From Bacteroides sp. (GTDB lineage Bacteria; Bacteroidota; Bacteroidia; Bacteroidales; Muribaculaceae): 64,000 nucleotides of DNA. A model generated the notes under the pieces. The model was not told the DNA's origin, ran no database searches, and saw only the letters and a list, made by a program, of their open reading frames with translations. The stretch spans positions 275,340-339,339 of the forward strand of contig JAMPBJ010000001.1 of NCBI GenBank assembly GCA_023666835.1, in the 5' to 3' direction. Positions 23,780 through 31,994 of this stretch are shown in pieces. The first letter of the stretch is position 1, and every line of letters begins with the position of its first letter. The position numbers were made by a program, and so were the translations under genes.

Positions 23780-24960
23780 GATAGCGGAAGGTCGATTTCG
23801 AATGTAGTGCCGCGTCCCGGCTCGGAAGCGCTGACAAAAATGCGGCCGCTGTGATACTCCCCGATGATGCGCCGGGCGAGGGTGAGGCCGAGTCCCCAGC
23901 CGCGCTTCTTGGTGGTGAAACCGGGTCGGAACACTTCCTTACGCATCTTGCGCGTCATGCCCTTGCCGGTGTCGGCCACGGTGATCACGGCCATCTCTTT
24001 GTGGCGCCGAAGGACAATGTCGATGCTTCCCGATCCGTCCATGGCGTCGACAGCGTTTTTGATAAGGTTTTCCATCACCCATTCGATCAGTGGCTCCGAC
24101 ATATCGACGAACAGCGGTTCGGCCGAGGGCTCAACGGTGAGCGAGATGCGGCTTGAGATGCGGCGGCTCATATATTCAACGGCACGACTGACCACGCCAT
24201 TGAGATCGGCCGACTCGATCTGCGGTTGCGAACCGATCTTTGAAAAACGTGAGGCGATGGTCGAAAGGCGCTTGACGTCCTTGTCCATATCGTCGACCAT
24301 CATCGGATCGACCCCCGTGTCGCGCATGAGCTCAATCCAGGCCATGAGCGAGGAGATGGGGGTGCCGAGCTGATGGGCTGTCTCCTTCGAAAGGCCTACC
24401 CATACCTTATTTTGCTCGGCGCGTTTCGATGAGGCCACGGCGTAGTAGACCACAAAGATAAAAGCGCCCATGACGGCGAGCTGAATATAAGGATAGTAGC
24501 TCAGTCGGCGCAGCAGTGTGGAGTCGTCGTAATAAAGATGCTGAGTGTCGCCGGGTCCTATCTCGATGTCGATCTGGTTGTCGGTGGTGCGGAGGGCTTT
24601 GAGGCGACTCTCCAGATAGTCGGCATTGCGGCCGGAATAGATGTCGGCATCGGGTTCGGGCAGGCGGAAGTTGCGTTGCTGGATGATGGAGCCGTAGCGG
24701 TCGGTCAGAAGTACGGGGATGTTGTCGTTGTCCTCGATAATGCCAAACAGAAAGTCGATGTTTGATTCCGACAGATCGGCGTCGTCATCGCCCAACGAAG
24801 CGAGTTGACGCGTGGCGTCGGCCCATATTTGCATGCGGGCCCGCTCTTGCGTGGCGAGATCCTTGACTATACGGTTTGACACATAGAGGAATGCGCCCAC
24901 CACCATCAGGGTGATGACCAAAAAAATCAGCGATCTGTATTGGCGGAACTTTGACTTCAC
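23776..24960 (-). CDS. Membrane sensor histidine kinase (orphan)
   Basis: 394 residues from GTG 24960 (the neighbouring ATG is out of frame and hits a stop at once). Two membrane spans (about 10-28 and 158-176) enclose an extracytoplasmic sensor domain. The H-box is KETAHQLGTPISSL with His 196, followed by the N-box NLIKNAVDAM, DTGKGM and GLGLTLARRI. No HAMP domain is evident. No response regulator gene is adjacent; the next gene, overlapping by 4 bp, is a HAD phosphatase. Signal and partner are unknown. Confidence 0.9.
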   Translation of the reverse strand: MKSKFRQYRSLIFLVITLMVVGAFLYVSNRIVKDLATQERARMQIWADATRQLASLGDDDADLSESNIDFLFGIIEDNDNIPVLLTDRYGSIIQQRNFRLPEPDADIYSGRNADYLESRLKALRTTDNQIDIEIGPGDTQHLYYDDSTLLRRLSYYPYIQLAVMGAFIFVVYYAVASSKRAEQNKVWVGLSKETAHQLGTPISSLMAWIELMRDTGVDPMMVDDMDKDVKRLSTIASRFSKIGSQPQIESADLNGVVSRAVEYMSRRISSRISLTVEPSAEPLFVDMSEPLIEWVMENLIKNAVDAMDGSGSIDIVLRRHKEMAVITVADTGKGMTRKMRKEVFRPGFTTKKRGWGLGLTLARRIIGEYHSGRIFVSASEPGRGTTFEIDLPLS

Positions 24961-25005
24961 ATCTTATAAACGCAGGGGGGCGGCGGATATTGTGGGAAAC
25001 TTTTC

Positions 25006-25162
25006 AATTAGGAATTAGGAATTGGGAATTGGGCGGACGTGGGGTTGCGTCGGAGTAAATCGGCGTCCTGGCCGGACGCCACAAAGTGGGGTCGAGTTCG
25101 CTCCCTCGCACGCATTTGGCGTACGGGGCAATATCGGGAATCGGCGTCCCGGCGGGACGCCT
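25006..25162 (+). repeat. Composite intergenic repeat, copy 2
   Basis: An ATTAGGAATT-rich block (25006-25034) is followed by a 108-bp module (25055-25162) homologous to 20286-20400. Each module end is a palindrome: GGCGTCC (25062-25068) with GGACGCC (25074-25080), and GGCGTCCC (25143-25150) with GGGACGCC (25154-25161). The module is in the 359-bp spacer between the kinase and the surface-protein gene. No coding capacity is supported. Confidence 0.7.
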
Positions 25163-25190
25163 GTTGGGTGGCTTTGGGATGGGATGCTTT

Positions 25191-25235
25191 GATGTTTATA
25201 TGATTTATACTTCTTATATGATTTATAAGTTATAT
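25191..25235 (+). repeat. 9-bp tandem array 3
   Basis: Five 9-mers: GATGTTTAT, ATGATTTAT, ACTTCTTAT, ATGATTTAT, AAGTTATAT. It follows the palindrome-bounded module by 29 bp and precedes the terminator of the surface-protein gene. Confidence 0.75.
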
Positions 25236-25250
25236 AATCCGGGGGAGAGC

Positions 25251-25288
25251 AAAAAAAAGCTGCGCCGCAGGGGGTCCTGCAGCGCAGC
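25251..25288 (-). terminator. Terminator of the 1044-residue surface protein gene
   Basis: On the minus strand a 13-bp stem (GCTGCGCTGCAGG with CCTGCGGCGCAGC, one G-U pair) is followed by eight T residues. It begins 32 bp after the stop codon. Confidence 0.9.
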
Positions 25289-25319
25289 GGGGGTATTTGA
25301 TCAAATCAGTTGGATGATC

Positions 25320-28300
25320 TTATTTGTTGATGAAAACTTTGACAGCTTTCGAACCTTGACGTACGATGTAGAAGCCGGGGACAAGGTTGTCGGCAGCTAC
25401 GCGTACACCCTGGAGGTTGTAGTATTCAACGGGCCCGTCGGCGGGATCGATACCGATTTCTTCAATGCCCTGAGTGTTGGCAGAGAATACACCGGTCACG
25501 GTGAGATTATCGGTCAGGTGAGCGGTGGGGACTAAGGTGAACTTGGTGTCAGCGCTCTTATAGAAATCCGCGCCTGCTTCCATACTCCAGAGATCATCGG
25601 CGCCAACAGTAACGATTGAAGAACCAATCTGGTAGGTGCAAGACTGAACTGTTTCGCCTTCGTTGGGGATCAGGTAGATTGACAGACCGGCTTCCTCTTC
25701 TTCAGCAGTGAAGCTGTTGGGGATAAGGCCACCGTTGACGAGCTGAGTACCTGCGGGGAGGTTGGCATTTTCGCGGTTGTAGTTGGTCCAGAGTTCAATT
25801 GTACCATTGCCGGTAGTTACGATAGTAACGGTGTTGACTTTTTCGGCAAATTCAACTTCGATATTGGCAGCAGCGCCGTCGATTGTGAATGTGTAGGAGT
25901 TGCCTTCGAGAGTAACCATAGAACCGTTGACTTTAACTACGGCAGTTTTGCCGCCCTGCGGATTTACGTTGATGGTTACAGAAGCACCGTTGGCAACAGC
26001 CTGGCCGTTGGAAAGGGCAGTGCCATCAGAAACAACACTTACAGAGCCACCTTCACCGGCAGTCCAAGTAACGGCGTAGCCGAAGTTGGCAACGAGTTCA
26101 ACGTCGGTTTCGCCGGCGTAGTTGTAGGTAGCGTTGGTAGAAACGACTTCGCCATTGATGGTCCAGCTTACGAACGATACGCCTTCGGCGGGAGTAGCCT
26201 GAACGGTTACGGTCTTAGCGTCGGTAGTAACGGTAGTGCCGGAGTTTTTGGGAGAAGTGATGGCTACGGTACCGAGAGATTCGTCGGGGGTAGAAACCGA
26301 TACGGTGCGGGGATTTTCGAGAGTCTGATTGGGGATAAGGATAGTGAAGTCGATGAATGCCTCACCATTGTCGGGCTGACCGGTCACGCCGTTGATGTCA
26401 TAGCGATAGTAGCAAGGATCGTTGTTATACCAGTCGACAATATAGCGAACGCGGTAAGAACCACCGGCTGCATCGGCAGGAACTGTGAAAGTATAGGTAC
26501 CTGCATAGGCGTGTTCAGCGCCATCATAGTTAGTGTAAACCTGATCGCCAAAGTCGAGACCATTGCGATCGAAGTCGGCATAGATGAAGGTGTTCATCCA
26601 CGTACCTGCACCGGCAGCAGTAATGGTGATGGTCTTGCCGGGTTCAGTAGTAAGAACGGTAGCTGAAGCATCTTTGTAGATGTCACGGTTGCCGGAAGTA
26701 CCGTTACCGGTGATAGAAACTGTGTTAGTTCCGTCGGTAATGCTGAGAGTAGAGATGCCACGACCGCTATAGCTGGTGGTAGTTTTCTTTGCAGAAGCAA
26801 TCGAAGAATATGTAGGAACGCAGTAATCGATGCCTTCTTCGAATTCACCTGAGATGGTCACGTTGCCGTTGACAGTAACGGTGGTGCCGTTGAGGGTAGC
26901 GCCGGTCACGTTGTAGCCAACGAAAGTGTGACCTGCATCGGGAGTGTTGGTGAGTGTGAGAACTGTGCCTTCAACCACTTTATCACCAGATGCAACAGTG
27001 ACAGTGCTGGTGCCGCTTGCGTAGGTAGCACCGATTGTACCGCCTTCAGGCTGATTGAAGGTAACGGTGTACTGAGCTTTTTCACGGGCGTCGATAGTCA
27101 GAGTTACATCGCCATCGAGGGTGAAGAGATATACACCGTTTTCACCAGCGAGAACAGTTTCGCCAAGGCGAACGGCATTGAGGACCTTGTTAGAAGGAAC
27201 GGTGAGTGAGAGTTTATACTGCGCGCCACCACCAAGCATTGTGCCATAGTTGGTTTCATCGATTACCTGGTCGCCAAGAGAGATCGAGTAGGGAAGATTT
27301 TCGTCGTTGACAACAGTCAGAGCGTAGGTTTCGTTGGTGAATGCAACGCCTACCATCTGATTGTCGACGATAGCAGTCAGAGTGTTGCCTTCAAGATAGT
27401 TGACAGTTTCGCCTTCCATAGTGAAGAATCCTACAGTCTGGTAGCCTTCTGCAGGATAAGCAGTAAAAGTCAAGTCAGTACCAACAGCGACAGAGATAGA
27501 TTCTTCAGTGAATTCGTCGTTGATGGTCCAAGTGTTTTCACCGTCGGAGATGGTGTAGTAGCCACCTTCTGAAGCAGCAACGGGGATGATGTTGATATCA
27601 GCAGCGAGGACTTCACGGTCGGAAGTAGTCAGAGTCGGAGCAGCTTCGGTACGGCTCTTGATATTTACAAGACCACCCTGGTCAATACCATTCTGTCCGT
27701 TGTGGGTTTCCCAATAGGAATAAGATGATTCATCATCGGGGCTAACCTGGTTGACAAACTTACCGGTTGAGCCTGATGCGATCTCATCGAATGTGTAGAG
27801 AGCAGTAAGACCGCTCACTTTGGCAGCGTTGTACATAGCAGCTTTCACTTCAGAGGCAGAAAGGGCGCGGTTGTAAACCTCAGCCTGATCGAGATAGCCA
27901 CCGAAGCCACGGCCGGCGAAGTAGATGTAGGGGTCTTCGTTGTTGAACCATTCAGTAGCACCGCTCATATCTTTAGACTGAACGAGCTCACCATTCTTAT
28001 AAACGGAAACTACGAGGTTTTCGTTGTCGACAACCATGGTGAGGTATGCCCATTCGTTAAGAGCAACGGTAGCACCGGCAAAATCGCCAGCTGTTCCCTG
28101 AGTGCCCCAACCGGTGACGTTGAGTGTACCACCATTGGAAACGTTAAGGTTGATAGCACCGTTCCAGTTGAGGTGGAGTGAGCCACCGTAACCGAAGATG
28201 AGGCCTTTCTGCTGTGTACCGGAAGCAGTACAGTAGGCATCAAGCTTCACCCATGCAGAAAAAGTAAAGGGTTTGGCATCGCGTGAAGAGCCGGCAGCTG

Positions 28301-28454
28301 GAAGTTCTTCCAAAACCGTACAGGGCACCAACAGACGAGTACCTGTCGTCTGGTAGTTCGCTAACACCGTTTTCTTGATAGCTTTGTTTTCTGCGAACGA
28401 CATCACAGGCATTAACATAGCCACAAGAAGAAGAATAGAGTAGATTTTCTTCAT
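25320..28454 (-). CDS. Large secreted surface protein with LamG-like, InlB-type repeat and GEVED domains
   Basis: 1044 residues with a signal peptide (about 1-21). Domains in order: a concanavalin/LamG-like fold (about 45-235, LVVSVYKNGELVQSKDM, ALYTFDEI); Bacterial-repeat/InlB-B type units with YTVTFNQPEGGTIGATYASG and similar; a GEVED-like region (about 600-720) with TFIYADFDRNG and YRVRYIVDW; more InlB-type units; and a C-terminal tail YNLQGVRVAADNLVPGFYIV typical of type IX-like sorting tails. Likely exposed outside the cell and perhaps carbohydrate- or host-binding; ligand unknown. It has its own promoter and terminator. Confidence 0.82.
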   Translation of the reverse strand: MKKIYSILLLVAMLMPVMSFAENKAIKKTVLANYQTTGTRLLVPCTVLEELPAAGSSRDAKPFTFSAWVKLDAYCTASGTQQKGLIFGYGGSLHLNWNGAINLNVSNGGTLNVTGWGTQGTAGDFAGATVALNEWAYLTMVVDNENLVVSVYKNGELVQSKDMSGATEWFNNEDPYIYFAGRGFGGYLDQAEVYNRALSASEVKAAMYNAAKVSGLTALYTFDEIASGSTGKFVNQVSPDDESSYSYWETHNGQNGIDQGGLVNIKSRTEAAPTLTTSDREVLAADINIIPVAASEGGYYTISDGENTWTINDEFTEESISVAVGTDLTFTAYPAEGYQTVGFFTMEGETVNYLEGNTLTAIVDNQMVGVAFTNETYALTVVNDENLPYSISLGDQVIDETNYGTMLGGGAQYKLSLTVPSNKVLNAVRLGETVLAGENGVYLFTLDGDVTLTIDAREKAQYTVTFNQPEGGTIGATYASGTSTVTVASGDKVVEGTVLTLTNTPDAGHTFVGYNVTGATLNGTTVTVNGNVTISGEFEEGIDYCVPTYSSIASAKKTTTSYSGRGISTLSITDGTNTVSITGNGTSGNRDIYKDASATVLTTEPGKTITITAAGAGTWMNTFIYADFDRNGLDFGDQVYTNYDGAEHAYAGTYTFTVPADAAGGSYRVRYIVDWYNNDPCYYRYDINGVTGQPDNGEAFIDFTILIPNQTLENPRTVSVSTPDESLGTVAITSPKNSGTTVTTDAKTVTVQATPAEGVSFVSWTINGEVVSTNATYNYAGETDVELVANFGYAVTWTAGEGGSVSVVSDGTALSNGQAVANGASVTINVNPQGGKTAVVKVNGSMVTLEGNSYTFTIDGAAANIEVEFAEKVNTVTIVTTGNGTIELWTNYNRENANLPAGTQLVNGGLIPNSFTAEEEEAGLSIYLIPNEGETVQSCTYQIGSSIVTVGADDLWSMEAGADFYKSADTKFTLVPTAHLTDNLTVTGVFSANTQGIEEIGIDPADGPVEYYNLQGVRVAADNLVPGFYIVRQGSKAVKVFINK

Positions 28455-28600
28455 GTTGATAAAATTGGTTTATAAAATAGAATTAATTAGTGTTATCATG
28501 GTTGGTAATTATCAATGGATCAAGTATATATCGCAAACGAAAGAAGCGAACCGCTTACGTAAAGCTGTCGTTTCTTACCTATTTACTTGACTTTCCGACA

Positions 28601-28630
28601 CAAAAGTAGAATATTCGTTGAAGATTGCAA
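28601..28630 (-). promoter_or_regulatory. Promoter of the surface protein gene
   Basis: Minus strand: TTG (28628-28630), 19 bp, TACTTTTG (28601-28608). This predicts a leader of about 140 nt before the start codon at 28454. Confidence 0.55.
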
Positions 28631-28684
28631 GTCGTGATGGTGTTAAATATTATTAAATCTGAGTGTTAAAAGTGGAAATTCTTT

Positions 28685-28772
28685 AATTAGGAATTAGGAG
28701 AGAGGAATTAGGAATTATGCATTTGAGGACTTGTTTTGGAAGAGGGTAGTAAATCTGCGTCCTGGCGGATGC
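28685..28772 (+). repeat. Composite intergenic repeat, copy 3 (shortened)
   Basis: An ATTAGGAATT block (28685-28725) precedes only the left end of the palindrome-bounded module (GTAAATCTGCGTCCTGGCGG from 28749), so this copy looks truncated. It sits in the 480-bp spacer between the divergent surface-protein and ftsX genes. Apart from this repeat, the 9-bp array and two promoter boxes, nothing else was seen in that spacer. Confidence 0.6.
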
Positions 28773-28787
28773 TCGGTGGAATACTGG

Positions 28788-28832
28788 GTGATTTATATGA
28801 TTGATATGATTGATACGATTTATATGTCTTAT
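28788..28832 (+). repeat. 9-bp tandem array 4
   Basis: Five 9-mers: GTGATTTAT, ATGATTGAT, ATGATTGAT, ACGATTTAT, ATGTCTTAT. It has the same core and same position (right of the module) as arrays 1 and 3. Confidence 0.75.
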
Positions 28833-28905
28833 AATGGGATGAGCGGGGATGGGGATTTTTTTGCTGTTTTTTGGGGGAAGTGGGGGTTGGTGGGATTTTT
28901 TTTGC

Positions 28906-28913
28906 TATTTTTG
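28906..28913 (+). promoter_or_regulatory. -7 box upstream of ftsX
   Basis: TATTTTTG matches TAnnTTTG and lies 21 bp before the ftsX ATG. The only TTG upstream is 16 bp away, shorter than the usual spacing. Confidence 0.4.
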
Positions 28914-28934
28914 CACGAAATTACGCCAAATAGC

Positions 28935-29804
28935 ATGAAAAAGAAACACAAAAGCCGCATGAAGTCGCGCGGGGCACGCATTATCACCACTGTCAGCGTG
29001 GCACTTGTGCTGACCGTGATCGGGCTGGTGACGATGATGAGCCGTGTGGCCGACAACGTGGCCAATTCGCTGCGCGCCAACATCGGACTGGTAGTGGTGG
29101 TGGCGGACGAAGCCACGCCGCAGCAGGTCGACTCGCTGAAGCTTAAACTCAAGCAATCGGCCTGGGTGGCTCAGACCACCTACACGTCGGCCGAAGAGGT
29201 CAACGCCCGCATGATCAGCGATCTTGGCGATGCCGACCTGGCCGACATCAATCCGTTTCAAGCCGAATACACGGTGAAAGTGAAGCCGCAGTGGACGTCG
29301 GCCGACAGTCTGCAGTCGCTGGCCCGGCAGCTGAAGCGGATGAGTGCCGTGTATGAGGTGGGAGTTCATGCCGAGATGGTGCGCAACGTCAACCAGACGG
29401 TCAACACGGTGATGATAGTGCTTCTGGTGGTGGCCGCTGCGATGCTGATCATATCGTTTGTGCTGATATTCAACACTGTCAGCATGGATGTATATACCCA
29501 CCGCATGGTGATACACACGATGCAGTATGTGGGAGCGACGCGCGGATTCATCATGCGCCCATATATAATAAGGAGTATAGTCAACGGAATCATTGCCGCC
29601 GCGGTGGCCGTGGCACTGCTGTCGGGACTTCTGGCCTGGGGGCAGACGGTGTATCCGGTGCTGATGAACTATATCAACTGGATCGACATGGCTCTGCTGG
29701 CCGGGGCTTTGACGCTGACCGGGGCTCTGATATGCGGTGTGGCCACATGGATAGCCGCGCTGAAATATCTGCGCCGCAACATCGACGAAATCTACGAAAA
29801 CTAA
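28935..29804 (+). CDS. ftsX: Cell division protein FtsX
   Basis: 289 residues from ATG 28935; the longer open frame upstream runs through repeats and the promoter box and is rejected. Topology fits FtsX: one N-terminal membrane span (about 16-36), an external domain, and three C-terminal spans with the GATRGFIMRPYIIRSIVNG loop. FtsX with the ATPase FtsE regulates septal peptidoglycan hydrolases; ftsE is not adjacent, as in many Bacteroidetes. The gene starts a run with DUF3098, uppP and truB. Confidence 0.9.
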   Translation: MKKKHKSRMKSRGARIITTVSVALVLTVIGLVTMMSRVADNVANSLRANIGLVVVVADEATPQQVDSLKLKLKQSAWVAQTTYTSAEEVNARMISDLGDADLADINPFQAEYTVKVKPQWTSADSLQSLARQLKRMSAVYEVGVHAEMVRNVNQTVNTVMIVLLVVAAAMLIISFVLIFNTVSMDVYTHRMVIHTMQYVGATRGFIMRPYIIRSIVNGIIAAAVAVALLSGLLAWGQTVYPVLMNYINWIDMALLAGALTLTGALICGVATWIAALKYLRRNIDEIYEN

Positions 29805-29808
29805 CAAT

Positions 29809-30135
29809 ATGCAACAAAGAAAAAACCAAGGAGCAAGACCCGCAGCCCGGCCCGAGAAGAAGAAGGGCCAGGAGCTGGTGGACTACAAATTTCCGCTTTC
29901 ACGCATCAACTTCATCATTATAGGTGCAGCAATAGTACTGATCGTCATAGGCTTCGCATTGATAGCCGGAGGGGCAACGACCGATGGCTCGTTTAACCCC
30001 GAAGTATTCAACAACACACGCTTGATCATCGGGCCTACGCTGGCCTTTATCGGCTTCATAGCCGTGGGTGTGGGCATCATGTGGGGCGGCACCAAGCCGG
30101 CAGATGCCACCGAAAGTGAAGGAGAAAAGCAGTAA
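29809..30135 (+). CDS. DUF3098 small membrane protein
   Basis: 108 residues with a basic N terminus, YKFPLSRINFIIIGAAIVLIV-type first membrane span (about 35-53), the short loop GGATTDGSFNPEVFNNTR, and a second span (about 73-92). This matches DUF3098, a Bacteroidetes family of unknown function found beside ftsX and uppP. It starts 4 bp after ftsX ends. Confidence 0.85.
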   Translation: MQQRKNQGARPAARPEKKKGQELVDYKFPLSRINFIIIGAAIVLIVIGFALIAGGATTDGSFNPEVFNNTRLIIGPTLAFIGFIAVGVGIMWGGTKPADATESEGEKQ

Positions 30136-30150
30136 ACCGACATCACATAA

Positions 30151-30975
30151 ATGGATACGATAGACGCACTTATCATGGGCGTGGTGCAAGGCCTGGCCGA
30201 GTACCTTCCCATCAGCTCGAGCGGACATCTGGAGATATGCCGCGAGATATTGGGGCTCAAACTCCCCGGCGACGAAGCTCTGGAATTCACATTGATGCTT
30301 CATGTGGCCACTGTGCTGAGCACTATCGTGGTGCTATGGAGCGAATTCACCGGACTGTGCAAGTCGTTTTTCACCCTCAAGCGCGACGAAAACACCACCT
30401 ATGTGTGGAAACTGTTGCTGTCGTGCATACCGGTGGGCATCGTTGGGTTGTGCTTCAAGAAGGAAGTGGAGCAATTTTTCGGCGACGGACTGCAAGTGGT
30501 CGGCATCTGCCTGATGGTGACTGCCGTACTGCTGGCATTTGCCCACTTCTACCGCCTGCGACCGAGCAACATCAACGGCAACGGCCGCGTGCGCGAGCAT
30601 GACATCACATGGCTCGATGCGCTGATCATCGGCTGCGCCCAGGCAGTGGCCGTGCTACCGGGTCTGAGCCGCAGCGGTTCGACGATAGCCACCGGTCTGA
30701 TACTGGGCGACCGCCCGGCCAAACTGGCGCAATTCTCGTTTTTCATGGTGATCATACCGATCCTTGGCGAGGGACTGCTTCAGGTCAAAGACCTGATCAG
30801 CGGCGAAGTGGCTTCGACAGCCGTGGGCACCGTGCCGATGATCGTGGGCTTCCTGGCGGCCTTCATCGTGGGCTGCATTGCCTGCAAGTGGATGATATCG
30901 CTGGTGAAACGCGGCAAGCTCGTGTGGTTTGCCATCTACTGTCTGGCCATGGGAGTCGTGTGTCTGCTATATTAA
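30151..30975 (+). CDS. uppP: Undecaprenyl-diphosphatase UppP (BacA)
   Basis: 274 residues with multiple membrane spans. The two conserved regions are present: GVVQGLAEYLPISSSGHLEI near the N terminus and VLPGLSRSGSTIATGLILG near residue 165. The enzyme recycles undecaprenyl pyrophosphate to the monophosphate carrier used in peptidoglycan and surface-glycan synthesis. It lies 15 bp after DUF3098. Confidence 0.96.
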   Translation: MDTIDALIMGVVQGLAEYLPISSSGHLEICREILGLKLPGDEALEFTLMLHVATVLSTIVVLWSEFTGLCKSFFTLKRDENTTYVWKLLLSCIPVGIVGLCFKKEVEQFFGDGLQVVGICLMVTAVLLAFAHFYRLRPSNINGNGRVREHDITWLDALIIGCAQAVAVLPGLSRSGSTIATGLILGDRPAKLAQFSFFMVIIPILGEGLLQVKDLISGEVASTAVGTVPMIVGFLAAFIVGCIACKWMISLVKRGKLVWFAIYCLAMGVVCLLY

Positions 30976-30993
30976 TAATGTGTCTGACGATCT

Positions 30994-31716
30994 ATGGATT
31001 TTATCAGCGGAGAGATCATATATGTCGACAAGCCTGTGGGTTGGACCTCGTTTGACGCCGTCAAGCGGGTGCGCGGAGCGTTGCTGCGCCGACTGAAGGT
31101 GAAGAAGCTGAAGGTGGGCCATGCCGGCACGCTCGATCCATTGGCCTCCGGAGTGATGATCATCACCACCGGACGCATGACCAAAGAGATAGAGCGGCTT
31201 CAGGCCGGAGTGAAAGAGTATGTGGCCGACATACGATTGGGCGCCACCACACCCAGCTTCGACCTTGAAACCGAGATCGACGCCACCTATCCGACCGGCC
31301 ATATCACCCGCGAGCTGGTGGAAGAAGCGCTGAGCCGTTTTCGCGGCCGCATCGAGCAGGTGCCACCGGCATTTTCGGCATGCAAGATCGACGGCAAGCG
31401 CGCCTACAACATGGCCCGCAAAGGTCAGGAAGTGAATCTCAAGGCCAAAGTGCTGGTGATCGACGAAATAGAGCTGCTGGAATATGCGCCCGAGCAGATA
31501 CGCATCCGCGTGGTGTGCAGCAAAGGCACCTACATACGCGCACTGGCGCGCGACATCGGCGAGGCGCTCCGGTCGGGGGCGCATCTGACCGGGCTGCGGC
31601 GCACACGCGTGGGCGATGTCGGCATCGACCGGTGCATGACCGTGGATCAGGCGGCCGAGATGATACGCAACGCCGAGGTCAGTTATCCCGACTGGTATGA
31701 GGGACCACGGATTTAG
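30994..31716 (+). CDS. truB: tRNA pseudouridine(55) synthase TruB
   Basis: 240 residues. The catalytic motif GHAGTLDPLASGV contains Asp 48; the start DKPVGWTSFDAV and later CSKGTYIRALARDIGE are also TruB signatures. It makes pseudouridine 55 in the T-loop of tRNAs. The protein lacks a long C-terminal PUA extension, like other short bacterial forms. It lies 18 bp after uppP; the next gene, queA, is separated by an inserted fold-back element. Confidence 0.95.
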   Translation: MDFISGEIIYVDKPVGWTSFDAVKRVRGALLRRLKVKKLKVGHAGTLDPLASGVMIITTGRMTKEIERLQAGVKEYVADIRLGATTPSFDLETEIDATYPTGHITRELVEEALSRFRGRIEQVPPAFSACKIDGKRAYNMARKGQEVNLKAKVLVIDEIELLEYAPEQIRIRVVCSKGTYIRALARDIGEALRSGAHLTGLRRTRVGDVGIDRCMTVDQAAEMIRNAEVSYPDWYEGPRI

Positions 31717-31751
31717 ATAGCCTTTTTGGCCTGCTTTCAAATCCAAACATA

Positions 31752-31945
31752 GAACTCATTTAAACTTTTTACCGAATGTTAAAAATTAGAAGCCTGAACC
31801 ATTCTTTTATTCACCTTTTTGAGCTTTTTCGGCCGCTTTTCTTGATTTCATCGGTCATGTAGCTCGCTACGCTCCCTCTTCAATCCAGAAAATCGCCTCG
31901 AAAATTCCCTAAAAATGTGAATAAATAAAAAGTTTAAATGAGTTC
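31752..31945. mobile_element. MITE-like fold-back element between truB and queA
   Basis: A 194-bp non-coding element with perfect 19-bp terminal inverted repeats (GAACTCATTTAAACTTTTT at 31752-31770 and its complement at 31927-31945). The arms continue to pair imperfectly (TTTATTCACCTTTTT against the complement of AAAAATGTGAATAAA) once a 34-nt unpaired stretch in the left arm is skipped. The apex holds GTAGC-TC-GCTAC. ATA flanks both ends as a possible 3-bp target duplication. No transposase is encoded; it would need a helper in trans. Confidence 0.75.
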
Positions 31946-31994
31946 ATAAGCCAAATAACGAACAACAACAAGTTAGTGAAACTATCATAAAAAA

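Noticed and set aside
28731..28934. N-terminal extension of ftsX
   Set aside because: It translates the repeat array and the -7 box; homologues begin at MKKKHKSR.
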